The notes under the pieces are model-generated. The model made no database searches. It was not told where the DNA came from and saw only the letters and a list, made by a program, of their open reading frames with translations. Source: Luteimonas padinae (lineage in GTDB: Bacteria; Pseudomonadota; Gammaproteobacteria; Xanthomonadales; Xanthomonadaceae). From it: a DNA stretch of 64,000 nt. Of this stretch, positions 37,701-45,953 are shown piece after piece (position 1 is the first letter of the stretch; each line of letters opens with the position of its first letter). The DNA lies in contig NZ_BMZT01000011.1 of NCBI RefSeq assembly GCF_014652935.1, positions 1 to 64,000 on the forward strand, in the 5' to 3' direction. The position numbers and the translations under genes are program-made.

Positions 37701-38698
37701 TCTTCCAGCCCGGTTTCTCCACCGCCGACGAGGTCAGCCGCCTGGCCGGCCGCGGCGTCGGCATGGACGTGGTGGCCAGCGAAGTCCGCCAGCTCGGCGG
37801 CGCGCTCGACATCGCCAGCCAGCGCGGCAAGGGCACGACCTTCACCATGCGCCTGCCGCAGACGCTGGCGGTGACGCAGGCGGTGTTCGTCAAGATCGGC
37901 GAGACCAGCTTCGCGGTGCCGATCGCCTCGGTGCGCGGCGTGGGCCGCATCGCCCGCGAGGACTTCGAGCGCGAGGGCGCCAGCTACTCCTACGGTGGCG
38001 AGGACTACGCCGTGCACGACCTCGGCGGCCTGGTCGGCCATGCCTCGGCGCGCGCCGAGGGCCATCTGCAGATGCCGCTGCTGCTGATCCGCTCCGGCGA
38101 CCTGCGCGTCGCGGTGGCGGTGGACCAGATCACCGGCAACCGCGAGATCGTGGTGAAGCCGGTCGGCCCCCAGGTCGCCTCGGTGCCGGGCATCTTCGGC
38201 GCGACGATCATGGGCGACGGCGGCGTGGTGGTGATCCTGGACATCGCGCCGCTGGTGCGCCGCCAGCAGGTCGCCCTGCCGCGCGATGCCGCGCCGGGGG
38301 AGACGCCCGAGCAGCGCCGCGTGCCGCTGGTCATGGTGGTCGACGACTCGATCACCATGCGCAAGGTCACCGGGCGCGTGCTGGAACGCCACAATTTCGA
38401 GGTCTCCACCGCGAAGGACGGCCTCGACGCGCTGGAGCGCATGGCCGAGCGCGTGCCCGACCTGATGCTGCTCGACATCGAGATGCCGCGCATGGACGGC
38501 TACGAGCTGGCCACCGCGATGAAGGGCGACCCGCGCCTGCGCAACGTGCCGATCATCATGATCACCTCGCGCACCGGCGAGAAGCATCGCCAGCGCGCGT
38601 TCGAGATCGGCGTCGAGCGCTACCTGGGCAAGCCCTACCAGGAGAACGAGCTGCTGCGCAACGTCAACGACCTGCTGAAGACCGCCCGCCATGGCTGA
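31745..38698 (+). CDS. chpA: Hybrid chemosensory kinase ChpA/PilL with giant Glu-Arg-Leu repeat
   Basis: 2317 residues. The N-terminal third has Hpt-like bundles: a degenerate one with His52 ([11 protein letters not shown]), a canonical Hpt with His689 ([12 protein letters not shown]) and a variant with His888 (LHTMNGAF). A roughly 500-residue Glu/Arg/Leu/Ala repeat (about 1023-1525) follows, then an Hpt with His1592 ([12 protein letters not shown]), the CheA dimerisation part, the ATPase ([28 protein letters not shown]), a CheW-like domain (about 2040-2176) and a C-terminal receiver with Asp2244 ([13 protein letters not shown]). It phosphorylates PilG and PilH under PilJ control. Pseudomonas ChpA has a similar size but reaches it with more Hpt domains; here much of the length is repeat. 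The stop overlaps the next gene by 8 bases. Confidence 0.96.
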   Translation: MTALRDAIDYTTLGWVKPELDETLRQARIEIEDFAADPTDTSRMRFCAGYLHQVQGTLRMVELYAPAMVAEEMERLAQALQEGAVADRDGACAMLMRGVVLLPDYLERLQSGHKDIPIVLLPLLNDLRAARGEPGLSESVLFAPDLQRPLPGDVPRAAVANDPVPVRNARAQPLLADLRASMAAWPETGGPADAGALSAALGSLLDHVQAEPARRMLWVASSVARAVADGALQATPALRQAFASVERESRRLFEDDGFGVPRAESALEPTRQLLYHAAHASADHPALRALHDTFELQRQLPTDSEISHAQGSMSGRNRALLDTVAAAVKEDLLRVKDALDLHLRTAETDLSRLAPQVEALGRVADTLGMLGLGVARGVVDQQRTAMADIVDGRKPADEGALLDVAGALLYVDATLDDQVARLGAGDQDAPGQGDLAAGEADKVLDVLAREAIANFADARQAFVAFIETGWDHAELAEVPRLLGEVSGALQMLELPQPAAYLTGVRRYIEDELIASRRVPNGRQLDTFADALASLEYYLEALRERRFNRDEILDVSRHSLESLGYWPLPAERTPGQDETEAAVAPPMVSEADIERTVAALIDRGGAGSADAQAPLAAQPDEAPAAAVGAIAAAAGQDGFEATGDEIDDEIREVFLEEFAEEIDNLDQLLPLWRAQPDDVERLRPIRRVFHTLKGSGRLVGARTLGEFSWKIENMLNRVLDGTRVASPAVVAMVDQAFYTLPQLQAALRGDGAVQADLERMQASADRIAAGDEAMPDEAAAASVSTIPALSAPPVVDEEAAADGVEAVADAPQPEVELEADGAGAVEAGSLPAGAAAEAVIEMVPASVDALLLEILDAEVTGHLATVDAWMERAAGGGAGASEDLLRALHTMNGAFAMTELPTVAQALTPAEGYVRRLLAAGIPATGDGIAAIGELAAITRAAIVGLQSATPQVPVAAALAARLLALRDSLPEPAPLDFEAMAADATHADEAVADLPGAQLVDIDLSEYAGFGTVAADGDVDREAAAQAEADAEAERAAAERAEAERLEAERLEAERIEAERLEAERVEAERLESERLEVERLEVERLEAERLETERLEAERLEAERLEAERIEADRLEAERIEADRLEAERIEADRLEAERIEADRLEAERIEADRLEAERIEADRLEAERIEADRLEAERIEADRLEAERIEADRLEAERIEADRLEAERIEADRLEAERIEADRLEAERIEADRLEAERIEADRLEAERIEADRLEAERIEADRLEAERIEADRLEAERIEADRLEAERIEADRLEAERIEADRLEAERFEAERLEAERLEADRLEAERLEAERLEAERAESERIESERVAAERAEMARLEQERLETERLEQERLEQERLEQERLEQERLEQERLEQERLEAERAEAERLELAELEARILELERLEAERLEAERLEAERLEAERLEAERMEFERLEAERLEAERVEAERIAAELAEAERVEAERLAAERAEAERVEAERLAAERAEAERLAAERMDAERAVAAASAAMLAAIPADEDPDAEFDFTGLDTELVDIFVEEGRDLLDHSDGLLAKLRESADDRESLVGLQRDLHTLKGGARMAGVFAIGELGHSMESLLEAVSEQRFDLSRSDVPLLERGFDRLHAMVTRVGERRAISPSQALIDAFDARARGEELSAEALSAPAQRVPAPVVELKPLTAPIADPLQGDEDDITVRAPQEQVRIRADLLDRLVNYAGEVAIYRARLEQQLGAFRGAMGEMEQTNMRLRDQLRRLDIETEAQIIARYQREQETADATFDPLELDRFSTLQQLSRALGESAADLSSLQGTLDDLTRQYETLLLQQSRVSSELQEGLMRTRMVPFDSLVPRLRRVVRQAASETGKHAQLRLDGAQGELDRNVLERMTAPLEHMLRNAVAHGLEKPGARRDAGKADEGTVRISVRREGSEVVLEVADDGSGLDRDAIRRRGIERGLLREDAVLADGDLDTLIFQPGFSTADEVSRLAGRGVGMDVVASEVRQLGGALDIASQRGKGTTFTMRLPQTLAVTQAVFVKIGETSFAVPIASVRGVGRIAREDFEREGASYSYGGEDYAVHDLGGLVGHASARAEGHLQMPLLLIRSGDLRVAVAVDQITGNREIVVKPVGPQVASVPGIFGATIMGDGGVVVILDIAPLVRRQQVALPRDAAPGETPEQRRVPLVMVVDDSITMRKVTGRVLERHNFEVSTAKDGLDALERMAERVPDLMLLDIEMPRMDGYELATAMKGDPRLRNVPIIMITSRTGEKHRQRAFEIGVERYLGKPYQENELLRNVNDLLKTARHG
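35071..35670 (+). repeat. Twenty tandem 30-bp units in chpA
   Basis: Twenty consecutive 30-bp units, each encoding the ten-residue block [10 protein letters not shown] in register. I found a single deviation, a C-to-T in the third unit (35131-35160). The unit length is a multiple of three, so gain or loss of units stays in frame. Flanking DNA (34811-35070 and 35671-36317) encodes the same kind of pentapeptide repeat in diverged codons. Confidence 0.95.
35855..35944 (+). repeat. Six tandem 15-bp units (LEQER) in chpA
   Basis: Six consecutive CTC GAA CAG GAG CGC units encode LEQER repeats. It is a second, independently homogenised array inside the same low-complexity region, about 185 bases after the 30-bp array. 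Confidence 0.9.
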
Positions 38699-40334
38699 GG
38701 ACGGAGGCCAGGCCGTGCGCGTGCTGCTGCTGGCCCGCGAGGGCGAGGCCAGGCAGCGCCTTGAATCGGCGCTGGCCGATGCCGGTGCCGAACTGCTGCG
38801 CTCGGTCGACCCGCAGGATGGCGATCCCGACGAGGCGGTCGCCCTGCGTCCGGGCGCCGTGCTGGTCGCGCTGGAGCCGGCGATCGAGGATGCGCTGGAG
38901 CGCTACGACGCGCTGCTGTCGGATCCCGGCGTGCTGGTGATGTTCGACGAGGCCGAGGTGGCCGCGCGCCGCGACGGCTGGGATGCCGCACGCTGGGTGC
39001 GCCACCTGGCGGCGAAGCTCAATGGCCACGCGAACGTGCTGCCGCCGGGGGCCGGGTCCGAGGACGCGGTGCATCCGGTGCCGGGCGGCCTGCCGGAACG
39101 GGAATTCGATCCGGAGAGCGTCGACGTCGGTGCGCTGGCCGATGCGGCGCATGAACTGGCGACGGACGTGCCGCGCGCGGGCGACTTCGACGCGCCGTCC
39201 GCCGATGAGCCGTTCTCCGCGACGTCGCCGACCGACGGGCCGCCGGCCGATGGGGCGCCCTTCGAAGAGTCCTCCGGCTTTACCGGCCTGCTCGCCGCGG
39301 AGGACATGGACTGGTCGTCGGGCGGTGCGGACGAGCTCACGCTCGCCGAGGATCCCGCGCTGGCGGAACTGCTTGCCAGCACCTCCGCATCGCGCGGCAG
39401 CTACGACGGGGCCGACGCGCCCGAAGCCGTGCAGGGCCTGGACGAAGTCCTCGCGCCCGGGCCCGGCGGCGGCCAGGCTGCGGATCTCCACGGCGCCGGC
39501 GTCGACGCTCCCGGCGAGCCGGAAGCGCCGGCCCGCGAAACGCCCGCGCCGGACGTGCGCGACCCGCTGTCGCTCGGTGACGGCCTGTCGCTTGCCGATG
39601 ACGACGCGCCGCTGTCCGTCCGCGACGCCACCGCTGCGGTCGATCTCGAGGCGCTCGAGTCGCGCCTCGATGGCCTGTCGCTGGCCGACGACGACGCGGG
39701 ACCGATCGGCAGCCGCGACGCCGACAGCGGCGCCATTGATCTCGACGCGCTGTCGTCGCGCCTGGACAGCATGTCGCTGGTGGATCCGGACAGCTACGGC
39801 CACGGCCAGCTCCGCGGCGCGGTGATCGTGGAAGCGGGGCTGGGTGGCCCCGACGCCGTCCGCCAGCTGCTTGCGGGCCTCGGCGAGGCGTTCGCGCGCA
39901 CCGTGCTGGTGCGGCTGCAGCTCGACGGCGGCCGCTACGACCGCCTGGTGCAGCAGATGCAGCGCGCCAGCGTGCTGCCTGTGCAGCTGGCCGAAGCCGG
40001 CGGCGCAGCCGAAGCCGGCACCGTCTACTTCCTGCCGCCGGGCATCACGGTGGTCGAGGACCGCGCACGGCTGCGGTTCGCCGATGCCGATGACGGCCGC
40101 GCCACCGGCTATGACGCACTGCCTGCCGCCGACAGCGCGCTGGTCTTCCTGAGCGGCGCCAGCGTCGACCGCGTCGAGCGCGCGACGGCGATGGCGGACG
40201 CCGGTGGGCTGTTGCTCGCCCAGGCTCCGGAGAGCTGCTACGACGGCGCCGCCGTGACCGCGCTGGTCGCGCGCGGGGCCGTGTCCGCCGAGCCCGGCGA
40301 CCTGGCCCAGGCCTTGGTCGACCGTTGGCCCTGA
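38691..40334 (+). CDS. Degenerate CheB-like protein of the Pil-Chp operon (ChpB position)
   Basis: 547 residues. The N-terminus (about 8-105, [20 protein letters not shown]) resembles a receiver fold without the phospho-acceptor Asp ([11 protein letters not shown]). The middle is acidic and low-complexity with two copies of [10 protein letters not shown]. The C-terminus (about 370-547) aligns by eye with CheB methylesterase: [17 protein letters not shown] against the GASTGG motif, [20 protein letters not shown] against the EAEDGE...PG-AYIAP part, and [14 protein letters not shown] against AGA-T-AQ-E-SC. The catalytic Ser is Gly and the catalytic His (QHM) is QLD, while the Asp is retained (SGASVD). 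Probably no longer an esterase; a structural or signalling role is inferred. It overlaps chpA by 8 bases. Confidence 0.8.
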   Translation: MAEDGGQAVRVLLLAREGEARQRLESALADAGAELLRSVDPQDGDPDEAVALRPGAVLVALEPAIEDALERYDALLSDPGVLVMFDEAEVAARRDGWDAARWVRHLAAKLNGHANVLPPGAGSEDAVHPVPGGLPEREFDPESVDVGALADAAHELATDVPRAGDFDAPSADEPFSATSPTDGPPADGAPFEESSGFTGLLAAEDMDWSSGGADELTLAEDPALAELLASTSASRGSYDGADAPEAVQGLDEVLAPGPGGGQAADLHGAGVDAPGEPEAPARETPAPDVRDPLSLGDGLSLADDDAPLSVRDATAAVDLEALESRLDGLSLADDDAGPIGSRDADSGAIDLDALSSRLDSMSLVDPDSYGHGQLRGAVIVEAGLGGPDAVRQLLAGLGEAFARTVLVRLQLDGGRYDRLVQQMQRASVLPVQLAEAGGAAEAGTVYFLPPGITVVEDRARLRFADADDGRATGYDALPAADSALVFLSGASVDRVERATAMADAGGLLLAQAPESCYDGAAVTALVARGAVSAEPGDLAQALVDRWP

Positions 40335-40345
40335 CGAGATCCCAC

Positions 40346-40831
40346 ATGAATTCCACTGCCATCCAGGACATCCGCGGCGTGCTCATCCAGGTCGAGGGCG
40401 CGCGCCTGCTGCTGCCCAACGCCACGATCGCCGAAGTGCTGTCCTACGCCGATCCCGAACCGGTGGCCGACGCCCCGCACTGGCTGCTGGGCCGCATCCG
40501 CTGGCGCGGCTGGCAGCTGCCGCTGGCCTCGTTCTCGCGGCTGTCCGGCATCGCCGAGGAGGCTGGCGGCCTGGGCAGCAAGGTGGTGGTGCTCAAGGCC
40601 CTGGGCGGCGATGCACGCCTGCCCTACGTGGCGCTGCTGACCAAGGGCTTCCCGCGCCTGGTCACGGTGTCGCGCGAGGCCCTGGTGGCGAACGCCGGCG
40701 AGGGCGATGGCGAAGGTGCGGAAGCGCTGCCGCCGTGCGTGCTGATGCACGTGCTGCTCAACGACGAACCCGCGCTGCTGCCCGACGTCGACGCAATCGA
40801 GGGCGCGATCCGCGAGGCGCTGGCGGCCTGA
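40346..40831 (+). CDS. chpC: CheW-like protein ChpC
   Basis: 161 residues. A CheW-type domain: VLIQVEGARLLLPNATIAEV, WLLGRIRWRGWQLPLASFSR and SKVVVLKALGGDARLPYVAL. In Pseudomonas, ChpC is a second adaptor that may link other receptors to ChpA. ATG 40346 lies 11 bases after the preceding stop; an earlier TTG at 40325 would overlap that gene and is less likely. Last gene of the operon, convergent with rsmE. Confidence 0.88.
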   Translation: MNSTAIQDIRGVLIQVEGARLLLPNATIAEVLSYADPEPVADAPHWLLGRIRWRGWQLPLASFSRLSGIAEEAGGLGSKVVVLKALGGDARLPYVALLTKGFPRLVTVSREALVANAGEGDGEGAEALPPCVLMHVLLNDEPALLPDVDAIEGAIREALAA

Positions 40832-40855
40832 GCGCGTCGGCGCGCGGCCCGCGCG

Positions 40856-41593
40856 TCAGGCGAGGTCGCCGAACGCCGCCTGCAGCGCGCTGATCGCCGC
40901 GATGCCCGCGGTCTCGGTGCGCAGGATGCGCGGACCCAGCCGAAGGCCCTCGAAGCCCGCCTCGGACAGCACCGTGCGGTCGCGTGGCGACCAGCCGCCT
41001 TCGGGCCCGATCGCGACCACGATGCTGCGCCCGCGCGGGTCGGCCAGTCCGCGTACCGCGGCCTCCGCCGTCGGGTCCAGAGTCAGCTTCAGCGCGTCGG
41101 CGGGGAGTCCGGCCACCGCCTCGGCCAGCGGCACCGGCGCCGCCACCGCCGGCACCCTCGCGCGCCCGCTCTGGCCGCAGGCCGACGCCACCACGCCCTG
41201 CCAGTGCGCCAGCCGCTTTTCCGCGCGGGCAGCATCGAGCCGCACCTCGCTGCGCTCACTGTTCACGGGTATGAAGCCGGCTACGCCCAGCTCCGTCGCC
41301 TTCTGCAGGATCCAGTCCATCTTCTCGCCGCGGGCCACGCCCTGCAGCAGCACGATGCGCAGCGCCGACTCGTTGTCGACTTCGCGTGCCGCCAGCACCT
41401 CGACTTCGCCGCCGCGCTTGCCGGCGGCCGAGATCCTGCATTCGTAGTCGAAGCCGTCGCCGTTGAACAGCACGCAGGCGTCGCCGATCCCGAGCCGCAG
41501 CACCCGCAGCAGGTGCGCCGCGGCGGTGTCGGGCAGCGTCACGCTCGCACCGACGGTCAGGGGCTGGTCCACGTACTCGCGATTCTGGCGCAT
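40856..41593 (-). CDS. rsmE: 16S rRNA m3U1498 methyltransferase RsmE
   Basis: 245 residues. SPOUT-class methyltransferase for 16S rRNA uridine 1498. Key motifs are HLLRVLRLGIGDACVLFNGD (PUA-like N-terminal domain), KMDWILQKATELGVAGFIPV, AIGPEGGWSPRDR (SAM knot) and LRLGPRILRTETAGIAAIS. ATG 41593 (MRQNREYV) is chosen; a 10-residue upstream extension reads into the palindromic element and is unlikely. The 401 bases to bioA are filled by a nested palindrome. Confidence 0.96.
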   Translation of the reverse strand: MRQNREYVDQPLTVGASVTLPDTAAAHLLRVLRLGIGDACVLFNGDGFDYECRISAAGKRGGEVEVLAAREVDNESALRIVLLQGVARGEKMDWILQKATELGVAGFIPVNSERSEVRLDAARAEKRLAHWQGVVASACGQSGRARVPAVAAPVPLAEAVAGLPADALKLTLDPTAEAAVRGLADPRGRSIVVAIGPEGGWSPRDRTVLSEAGFEGLRLGPRILRTETAGIAAISALQAAFGDLA

Positions 41594-41608
41594 GGGGGTC
41601 CTTTGTTT

Positions 41609-41995
41609 GCCACGGATCTGCACGGGTCAGGGCGGATTTCCACGGATGGAGCAAAAGCCTTTGATTCTGCTTTTGTTTTTGTAGGAGCAGCTATAGCTGC
41701 GACCGCTGCCTGCGCAAGAGCCACTGCAGCTCCAACCACGCACAGGCGACGAACCAGAAGCATTTTTTGCCACGGATTTACGCGGATCACGCGGATCTGG
41801 CCGAGGCAAGATTGTTGCCGGAAGCCATCCCGGATAAAAAGCCTGGTCGGAGCGCGGCGACTGCACTGGCCTCGGCCAGATCCGCGTGATCCGCGTAAAT
41901 CCGTGGCTGAAAGTGCTTTCCCTGGTCTGCGCTGTCGCAGCTATAGCTGCTCCTACAAAGGCGAAGGCTTTGCCTTGTCCGTGTGGATCCGTGGC
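41609..41995. repeat. Nested palindromic element, copy A (rsmE/bioA gap)
   Basis: Three concentric inverted-repeat pairs. Outer: 41609-41625 with 41979-41995 (GCCACGGATC...), near-perfect. Middle: a 23-base GTAGGAGC-type palindrome, 41681-41703 with 41934-41956, perfect, core GGAGCAGCTATAGCTGC. Inner: 39-base arms 41769-41807 and 41869-41907, perfect, around a 61-base loop. The inner arms are built of CGCGGAT units about 10 bp apart. The element fills the whole gap and ends on the base next to the bioA stop codon. No open reading frame inside resembles a transposase, so it looks like a non-autonomous element (REPIN- or MITE-like). Confidence 0.9.
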
Positions 41996-43401
41996 TAGTC
42001 CTTTGGCAGCGCCGCGACGATCGCCGCCCGGGTGGTTGCGGCCAGGAGTGCGAGCTGGGCATCGTCGATGCAGTAGGGCGGCATCCAGTAGAGCGTGTCG
42101 CCCAGCGGGCGCAGCAGGACGCCGTGGTCCAGGGCCTCGCGGTAGGCGCGCAGGCCGATGCGTTCGGCGGGGTCGAAGGGCGTGTCGCGGTTGCCGTCGC
42201 GGGTGAGTTCGAAGGCGACCACCATGCCGGCCTGGCGCACCTCGGCCACGTGGGGGAGGTCGGCGAGCGTCGCGGCGGCGTCGGCCATCTTCGCGGCGGT
42301 CGCGCGGTTGCGGGCGATGACATCGTCGGACTCGAAGATGTCGAGCGAGGCCAGCGCCGCGGCGCAGGCCAGCGGGTTGCCGGTGTAGCTGTGCGAATGC
42401 AGGAAGGCGCGCTCGCGCGAGTCATCCAGGAATCCGTCGTAGATCGACTGCGTCGCCAGCACCGCGGCCAGCGGCAGGAAGCCGCCGGTCAGCCCCTTCG
42501 ACACGCACATGAGGTCGGGCATCACGCCGGCCTGCTCGAAGGCGAACATGGTGCCGGTGCGGCCGAAGCCGGTCGCGATCTCGTCGGCGATGAGGAACAC
42601 CCCGTGCACGTCGCAGAGCTCGCGCGCGCGCTTCAGGTACACCGGATGATGCATGCGCATGCCGCCGGCGCACTGCAGGCGCGGCTCCAGGATCAGCGCG
42701 CAGATTTCGCCCGGATGGTCGTCGAACAAGCGGGAGAGCGCGTCCGCGGCCTCCTCGGCGCAGTCCTCGGCCGATTGCCCCGGGCGCGCGTTCCAGGCGT
42801 CGGGCGAGGGCGCGAACATCGCCTCCATCAGCAGCGGCGCGTAGATGCGCCGGTACAGCGGGATGTCGCCGACCGAGAGCGCGCCGATGGTCTCGCCGTG
42901 GTAGCCGTTCTGCAGCGCGAGGAACTTCGTGCGCCGCGGCTCGTCGCCGCGGTTGCGGAACCAGTGGAAGGCCATCTTCAGCGCGACCTCGACGCCGGCC
43001 GAACCGTTGTCGGCGTAGAAGACCTTGGCCAGCGGGGGCCGGCCCGGCTGCCGCGGCGCGATCGCGAGAAGGCGCTCGGCCAGCTCGATCGCGCCCTCGT
43101 GGGTCGCGCCGGCGAGGATCACGTGTTCCAGCCTGCGCGCCTGGCGCGCGATCGCCTCGGCGATGCGCGGCTCGGCATGGCCGTGGATGTTGGTCCACCA
43201 GCTGCTGACCGCGTCCAGCGTGCGGCGGCCGTCGTGGCCGACCAGCCAGGCGCCGTCGCCGTGGGACACGGTGAGCAGGGGCAGGGTGTCGGGGTGCTCG
43301 CGCATCTGCGTGCAGGGATGCCAGAGCACGGCCAGGTCGCGGGATCGCCAGGCGTCGCCCTCGGCTAGAATGGCGGGATCGTGGGAAGACTTGTCGGACA
43401 T
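41995..43401 (-). CDS. bioA: Adenosylmethionine-8-amino-7-oxononanoate transaminase
   Basis: 468 residues. PLP-dependent class III aminotransferase making 7,8-diaminopelargonate in biotin synthesis. LWHPCTQMREH near the N-terminus, SWWTNIHGHAEPRIAEAIAR, ADNGSAGVEVALKMAFHWFR, IADEIATGFGRTGTMFAFEQ, the PLP lysine in VSKGLTGGFLPLAAVLA and HSHSYTGNPLACAAALASL all fit BioA. ATG 43401; divergent from nudE with 38 bases between them. The TAG stop abuts the palindromic element. No other biotin genes are in the window. Confidence 0.96.
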   Translation of the reverse strand: MSDKSSHDPAILAEGDAWRSRDLAVLWHPCTQMREHPDTLPLLTVSHGDGAWLVGHDGRRTLDAVSSWWTNIHGHAEPRIAEAIARQARRLEHVILAGATHEGAIELAERLLAIAPRQPGRPPLAKVFYADNGSAGVEVALKMAFHWFRNRGDEPRRTKFLALQNGYHGETIGALSVGDIPLYRRIYAPLLMEAMFAPSPDAWNARPGQSAEDCAEEAADALSRLFDDHPGEICALILEPRLQCAGGMRMHHPVYLKRARELCDVHGVFLIADEIATGFGRTGTMFAFEQAGVMPDLMCVSKGLTGGFLPLAAVLATQSIYDGFLDDSRERAFLHSHSYTGNPLACAAALASLDIFESDDVIARNRATAAKMADAAATLADLPHVAEVRQAGMVVAFELTRDGNRDTPFDPAERIGLRAYREALDHGVLLRPLGDTLYWMPPYCIDDAQLALLAATTRAAIVAALPKD

Positions 43402-43439
43402 CGCTGCATTATCGCCCCTGGCGTCGCCGGGGTGCGTCC

Positions 43440-43991
43440 GTGAGCCGCCGCCTGCCGATCATCCACGGCGTCAGCGAGTCCGACGCCGGCCCCTATCGGC
43501 TCGAACGCCTGGACCTGGAATTCGCCAACGGCGAGCGCCGACGCTACGAGCGCCTGCACGGCCGCGGCCACGGTGCCGTCGTGGTGGTGCCGCTGATCGA
43601 CGCCGACACCGTGCTGCTGGTGCGCGAGTACGCCGCCGGCGTGCACCGCTACGAGCTGGGCCTGGTCAAGGGCCGCATCGACGCCGGCGAGACCCCGCTG
43701 CAGGCGGCCGACCGCGAGCTGAAGGAAGAAGCCGGCTACGGTGCCCGCAGGCTCGACGCGCTGCGTGCGCTCACCCTCGCGCCCACCTACATGAGCCACT
43801 CCACCCACCTCGTGCTCGCCCGCGACCTCTACCCCGAGCGCCTGCCCGGCGACGAACCGGAGGAGCTGGAAGTGGTGCCGTGGAAGCTCGACCGCCTGCA
43901 CGAGCTGATCCTGCGCGAGGACTTCTCGGAAGGCCGCTCGATCGCGGCGCTGTTCATCGCCCGCGACTGGCTGCAGCACCATGCTGGATGA
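43440..43991 (+). CDS. nudE: Nudix hydrolase, ADP-compound type (NudE-like)
   Basis: 183 residues from GTG 43440. The full Nudix box GRIDAGETPLQAADRELKEE followed by AGY matches Gx5Ex7REUxEExGU. The flanking sequence (VVVVPLIDADTVLLVREYAA, YELGLVKG, LAPTYMSHSTHLVLARDLYP) fits NudE, which hydrolyses ADP-ribose, Ap3A and NADH. It overlaps cysQ by 11 bases, so the two are cotranscribed, an arrangement also seen in other gammaproteobacteria. The substrate is inferred. Confidence 0.88.
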   Translation: MSRRLPIIHGVSESDAGPYRLERLDLEFANGERRRYERLHGRGHGAVVVVPLIDADTVLLVREYAAGVHRYELGLVKGRIDAGETPLQAADRELKEEAGYGARRLDALRALTLAPTYMSHSTHLVLARDLYPERLPGDEPEELEVVPWKLDRLHELILREDFSEGRSIAALFIARDWLQHHAG

Positions 43992-44805
43992 GGTCCTGCG
44001 CGAAGGCGTGATCGCCATCGCCCGCGACGCCGGCGGCGCGATCATGGCGGTGCACGACGGCGACGACTTCGCCGTGCGCGCCAAGGCCGACGCCAGCCCG
44101 GTCACCGCCGCCGACCTGGCCGCGCACCGCTGGATCGTCGACGGCCTGGCGCGGCTGACACCGGAGATCCCGGTGCTGTCGGAGGAGTCCGCACACACGG
44201 TCGCGCTGGAACAGCGCCGCGGCTGGACGCGCTTCTGGCTGGTCGACCCGCTCGACGGCACCCGCGAGTTCCTGAAGCGCAACGGCGAGTTCACCGTCAA
44301 CATCGCGCTCATCGAAGACGGCGTGCCGGTCTTCGGCGTGATCCAGTCGCCGGTCAGCGGCGCCGTCTGGCACGGCGCGCCCGGGCAGGGCGCCTTCCGC
44401 CGCGACGGCGACGCCGAGCGCGCCATCGCCACCCGCCGCCCCGCCACCGCACCGCTGCGCGTGGCCGCCAGCCGCTCCCACCTCGACCCGCGCACCGCGG
44501 CGCTGCTGGCCCGCATCGGCGAGCACGAAAGCATCGGCCTGGGCTCCTCGCTCAAGTTCTGCCTGCTCGCCGAAGGCGGCATGGACGCCTACCCGCGCAT
44601 GGGCCCGACCAGCGAATGGGACACCGCCGCCGGCCAGGCCATCCTCGAAGCCGCCGGCGGCTGCGTGCTGGACCTCCGCGGTCGCCCCTTCCGCTACAAC
44701 CAGCGCGACACCCTCCTCAACGGCGACTTCATCGCGCTTGGCGATCCGGCGCTGCCGTGGCAAGAGTGGGTCAAAGAGCTTTTTGCCACGGATGGACGCG
44801 GATGA
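43981..44805 (+). CDS. cysQ: 3'(2'),5'-bisphosphate nucleotidase CysQ
   Basis: 274 residues. Inositol-monophosphatase-fold enzyme removing the 3' phosphate from PAP/PAPS, coupling to sulfate assimilation and RNA turnover. Metal-site motifs: LSEES, FWLVDPLDGTREFLKRNGEF and GPTSEWDTAAGQAILEAAGG. ATG 43981 lies inside nudE. The last codons (FATDGRG and the TGA) are read from the outer arm of the downstream palindromic element, so the natural C-terminus has probably been replaced by repeat-derived sequence. Confidence 0.95.
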   Translation: MLDEVLREGVIAIARDAGGAIMAVHDGDDFAVRAKADASPVTAADLAAHRWIVDGLARLTPEIPVLSEESAHTVALEQRRGWTRFWLVDPLDGTREFLKRNGEFTVNIALIEDGVPVFGVIQSPVSGAVWHGAPGQGAFRRDGDAERAIATRRPATAPLRVAASRSHLDPRTAALLARIGEHESIGLGSSLKFCLLAEGGMDAYPRMGPTSEWDTAAGQAILEAAGGCVLDLRGRPFRYNQRDTLLNGDFIALGDPALPWQEWVKELFATDGRG

Positions 44806-45071
44806 ACGCGGATTTGCGCGGATAGAGCAAAGGCAGGAGAAAAAGCTTTCTTGGCCACGGATTTACGCGGATTACGCGGATCCGGCTGAGGCAAGGTTGT
44901 GGCAGAAAGCCCATCTGAAGAAAAAGCGGGTGCAGCGCGCGGTGTCGGCACTGGCCTCGGCCAGATCCGCGTAATCCGCGTAAATCCGTGGCAAAAAATG
45001 CTCTCCGCTTTTCCAGCCCTTTTCGCCTTACCCGTGTAAATCCGCGTTCATCCGCGTCCATCCGCGGCAAA
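44782..45071. repeat. Nested palindromic element, copy B (cysQ/mazG gap)
   Basis: Outer arms 44782-44815 and 45038-45071 are 34-base inverted repeats with one mismatch. Inner arms 44854-44892 and 44954-44992 are 39 bases with two mismatches around a 61-base loop, the same geometry as copy A, and loops A and B are clearly similar. The 23-base GTAGGAGC palindrome present in copy A is absent. Outer arms are a 10-bp-period array of CGCGGAT units. The left arm supplies the cysQ stop; the right arm ends 7 bases before the mazG ribosome site. This explains the 287-base gap between the two genes. Confidence 0.9.
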
Positions 45072-45092
45072 CACTTTCAAAGGAGTCCCGAA

Positions 45093-45917
45093 GTGTCCGA
45101 CCAGCTGCAAAGGTTGCTGGGGATCATGGCCCGGCTGCGCGATCCCGATGGCGGGTGTCCCTGGGACCTGGCGCAGGATTTCTCGACCATCGCGCCGTAC
45201 ACGATCGAGGAGGCCTACGAGGTCGCCGATGCGATCGATCGGGGCGACATGCACGGCCTGCGCGATGAACTGGGCGACCTGCTGCTGCAGGTGGTGTTCC
45301 ATGCACAGATGGCCGAAGAGGCCGGTGACTTCGCCTTCGATGACGTGGCCCGGGCGATCGCGGACAAGATGGAGCGCCGGCATCCGCACGTCTTCGGTGA
45401 TGCCGATCGTGAAGACGCCGAGGCGGTGCGCGCGAGCTGGGAGGAGATCAAGCGTGCCGAACGCGCCGCCGCCGGCGATGAAGACACGTCAGCGCTAGCC
45501 GGCATCTCGCGAGGCCTGCCCGAATGGCAGCGTGCGGTGAAGCTGCAGGCGCGTGCCGCGCGCGTCGGCTTCGACTGGCCGGGGCCTGGGCCGGTGCTGG
45601 ACAAGCTGGCCGAAGAACTCGGCGAAGTCCGCGTCGAGTTCGATGCCCTGGCCGCCGCGCCGGACGACGCCGGCGCCCGCGCGCGGCTCGAAGACGAGCT
45701 CGGCGACCTGCTGTTCGTCGCCGCCAACCTGGCGCGGCATGCGAAGGTCGACGTCGGCGCGGCGCTGCGGCGGGCCAACCACAAGTTCGAACGCCGGTTC
45801 CGCGCGATGGAGGCCCTGGCATCGGCCGAAGGCACGCCGCTGCCGGAGCGGACGCTCGACGCGCAGGACGCGCTCTGGTCGCGGGTCAAGGATGCCGAGC
45901 GCGCCGATGGCGGCTGA
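45093..45917 (+). CDS. mazG: Nucleoside triphosphate pyrophosphohydrolase MazG
   Basis: 274 residues. A house-cleaning NTP pyrophosphatase with two tandem MazG domains: the first with CPWDLAQDFSTIAPYTIEEA and DELGDLLLQVVFHAQ, the second with KLAEELGEVRVEFDAL and EDELGDLLFVAANLARH, each carrying the ExxE...ExxD metal signature. E. coli MazG is 263 residues. GTG 45093 is chosen: AAAGGAG (45079-45085) sits 7 bases upstream, and an in-frame ATG at 44988 would translate palindromic repeat. No mazEF nearby. Confidence 0.95.
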   Translation: MSDQLQRLLGIMARLRDPDGGCPWDLAQDFSTIAPYTIEEAYEVADAIDRGDMHGLRDELGDLLLQVVFHAQMAEEAGDFAFDDVARAIADKMERRHPHVFGDADREDAEAVRASWEEIKRAERAAAGDEDTSALAGISRGLPEWQRAVKLQARAARVGFDWPGPGPVLDKLAEELGEVRVEFDALAAAPDDAGARARLEDELGDLLFVAANLARHAKVDVGAALRRANHKFERRFRAMEALASAEGTPLPERTLDAQDALWSRVKDAERADGG

Positions 45918-45953
45918 GGCATCATCGGGCGGTCGGCCACACCGGGAGGCGGC

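Noticed and set aside
33224-38692. Very long open frame (about 1822 codons) antisense to chpA, plus two other long frames over the repeat
   Set aside because: High GC codon bias and the 30-bp repeat (a multiple of 3) keep several frames open by chance; the chpA frame has clear Hpt, ATPase, CheW and receiver motifs, and the others have none.
41609-41995. Intergenic palindrome as a simple rho-independent terminator for bioA
   Set aside because: Arms are too long and layered, there is no T run next to the stems, and a second copy lies in an unrelated gap.
44988-45092. Upstream start for mazG
   Set aside because: It would translate the palindromic repeat; GTG 45093 has a good ribosome site and begins the conserved sequence.
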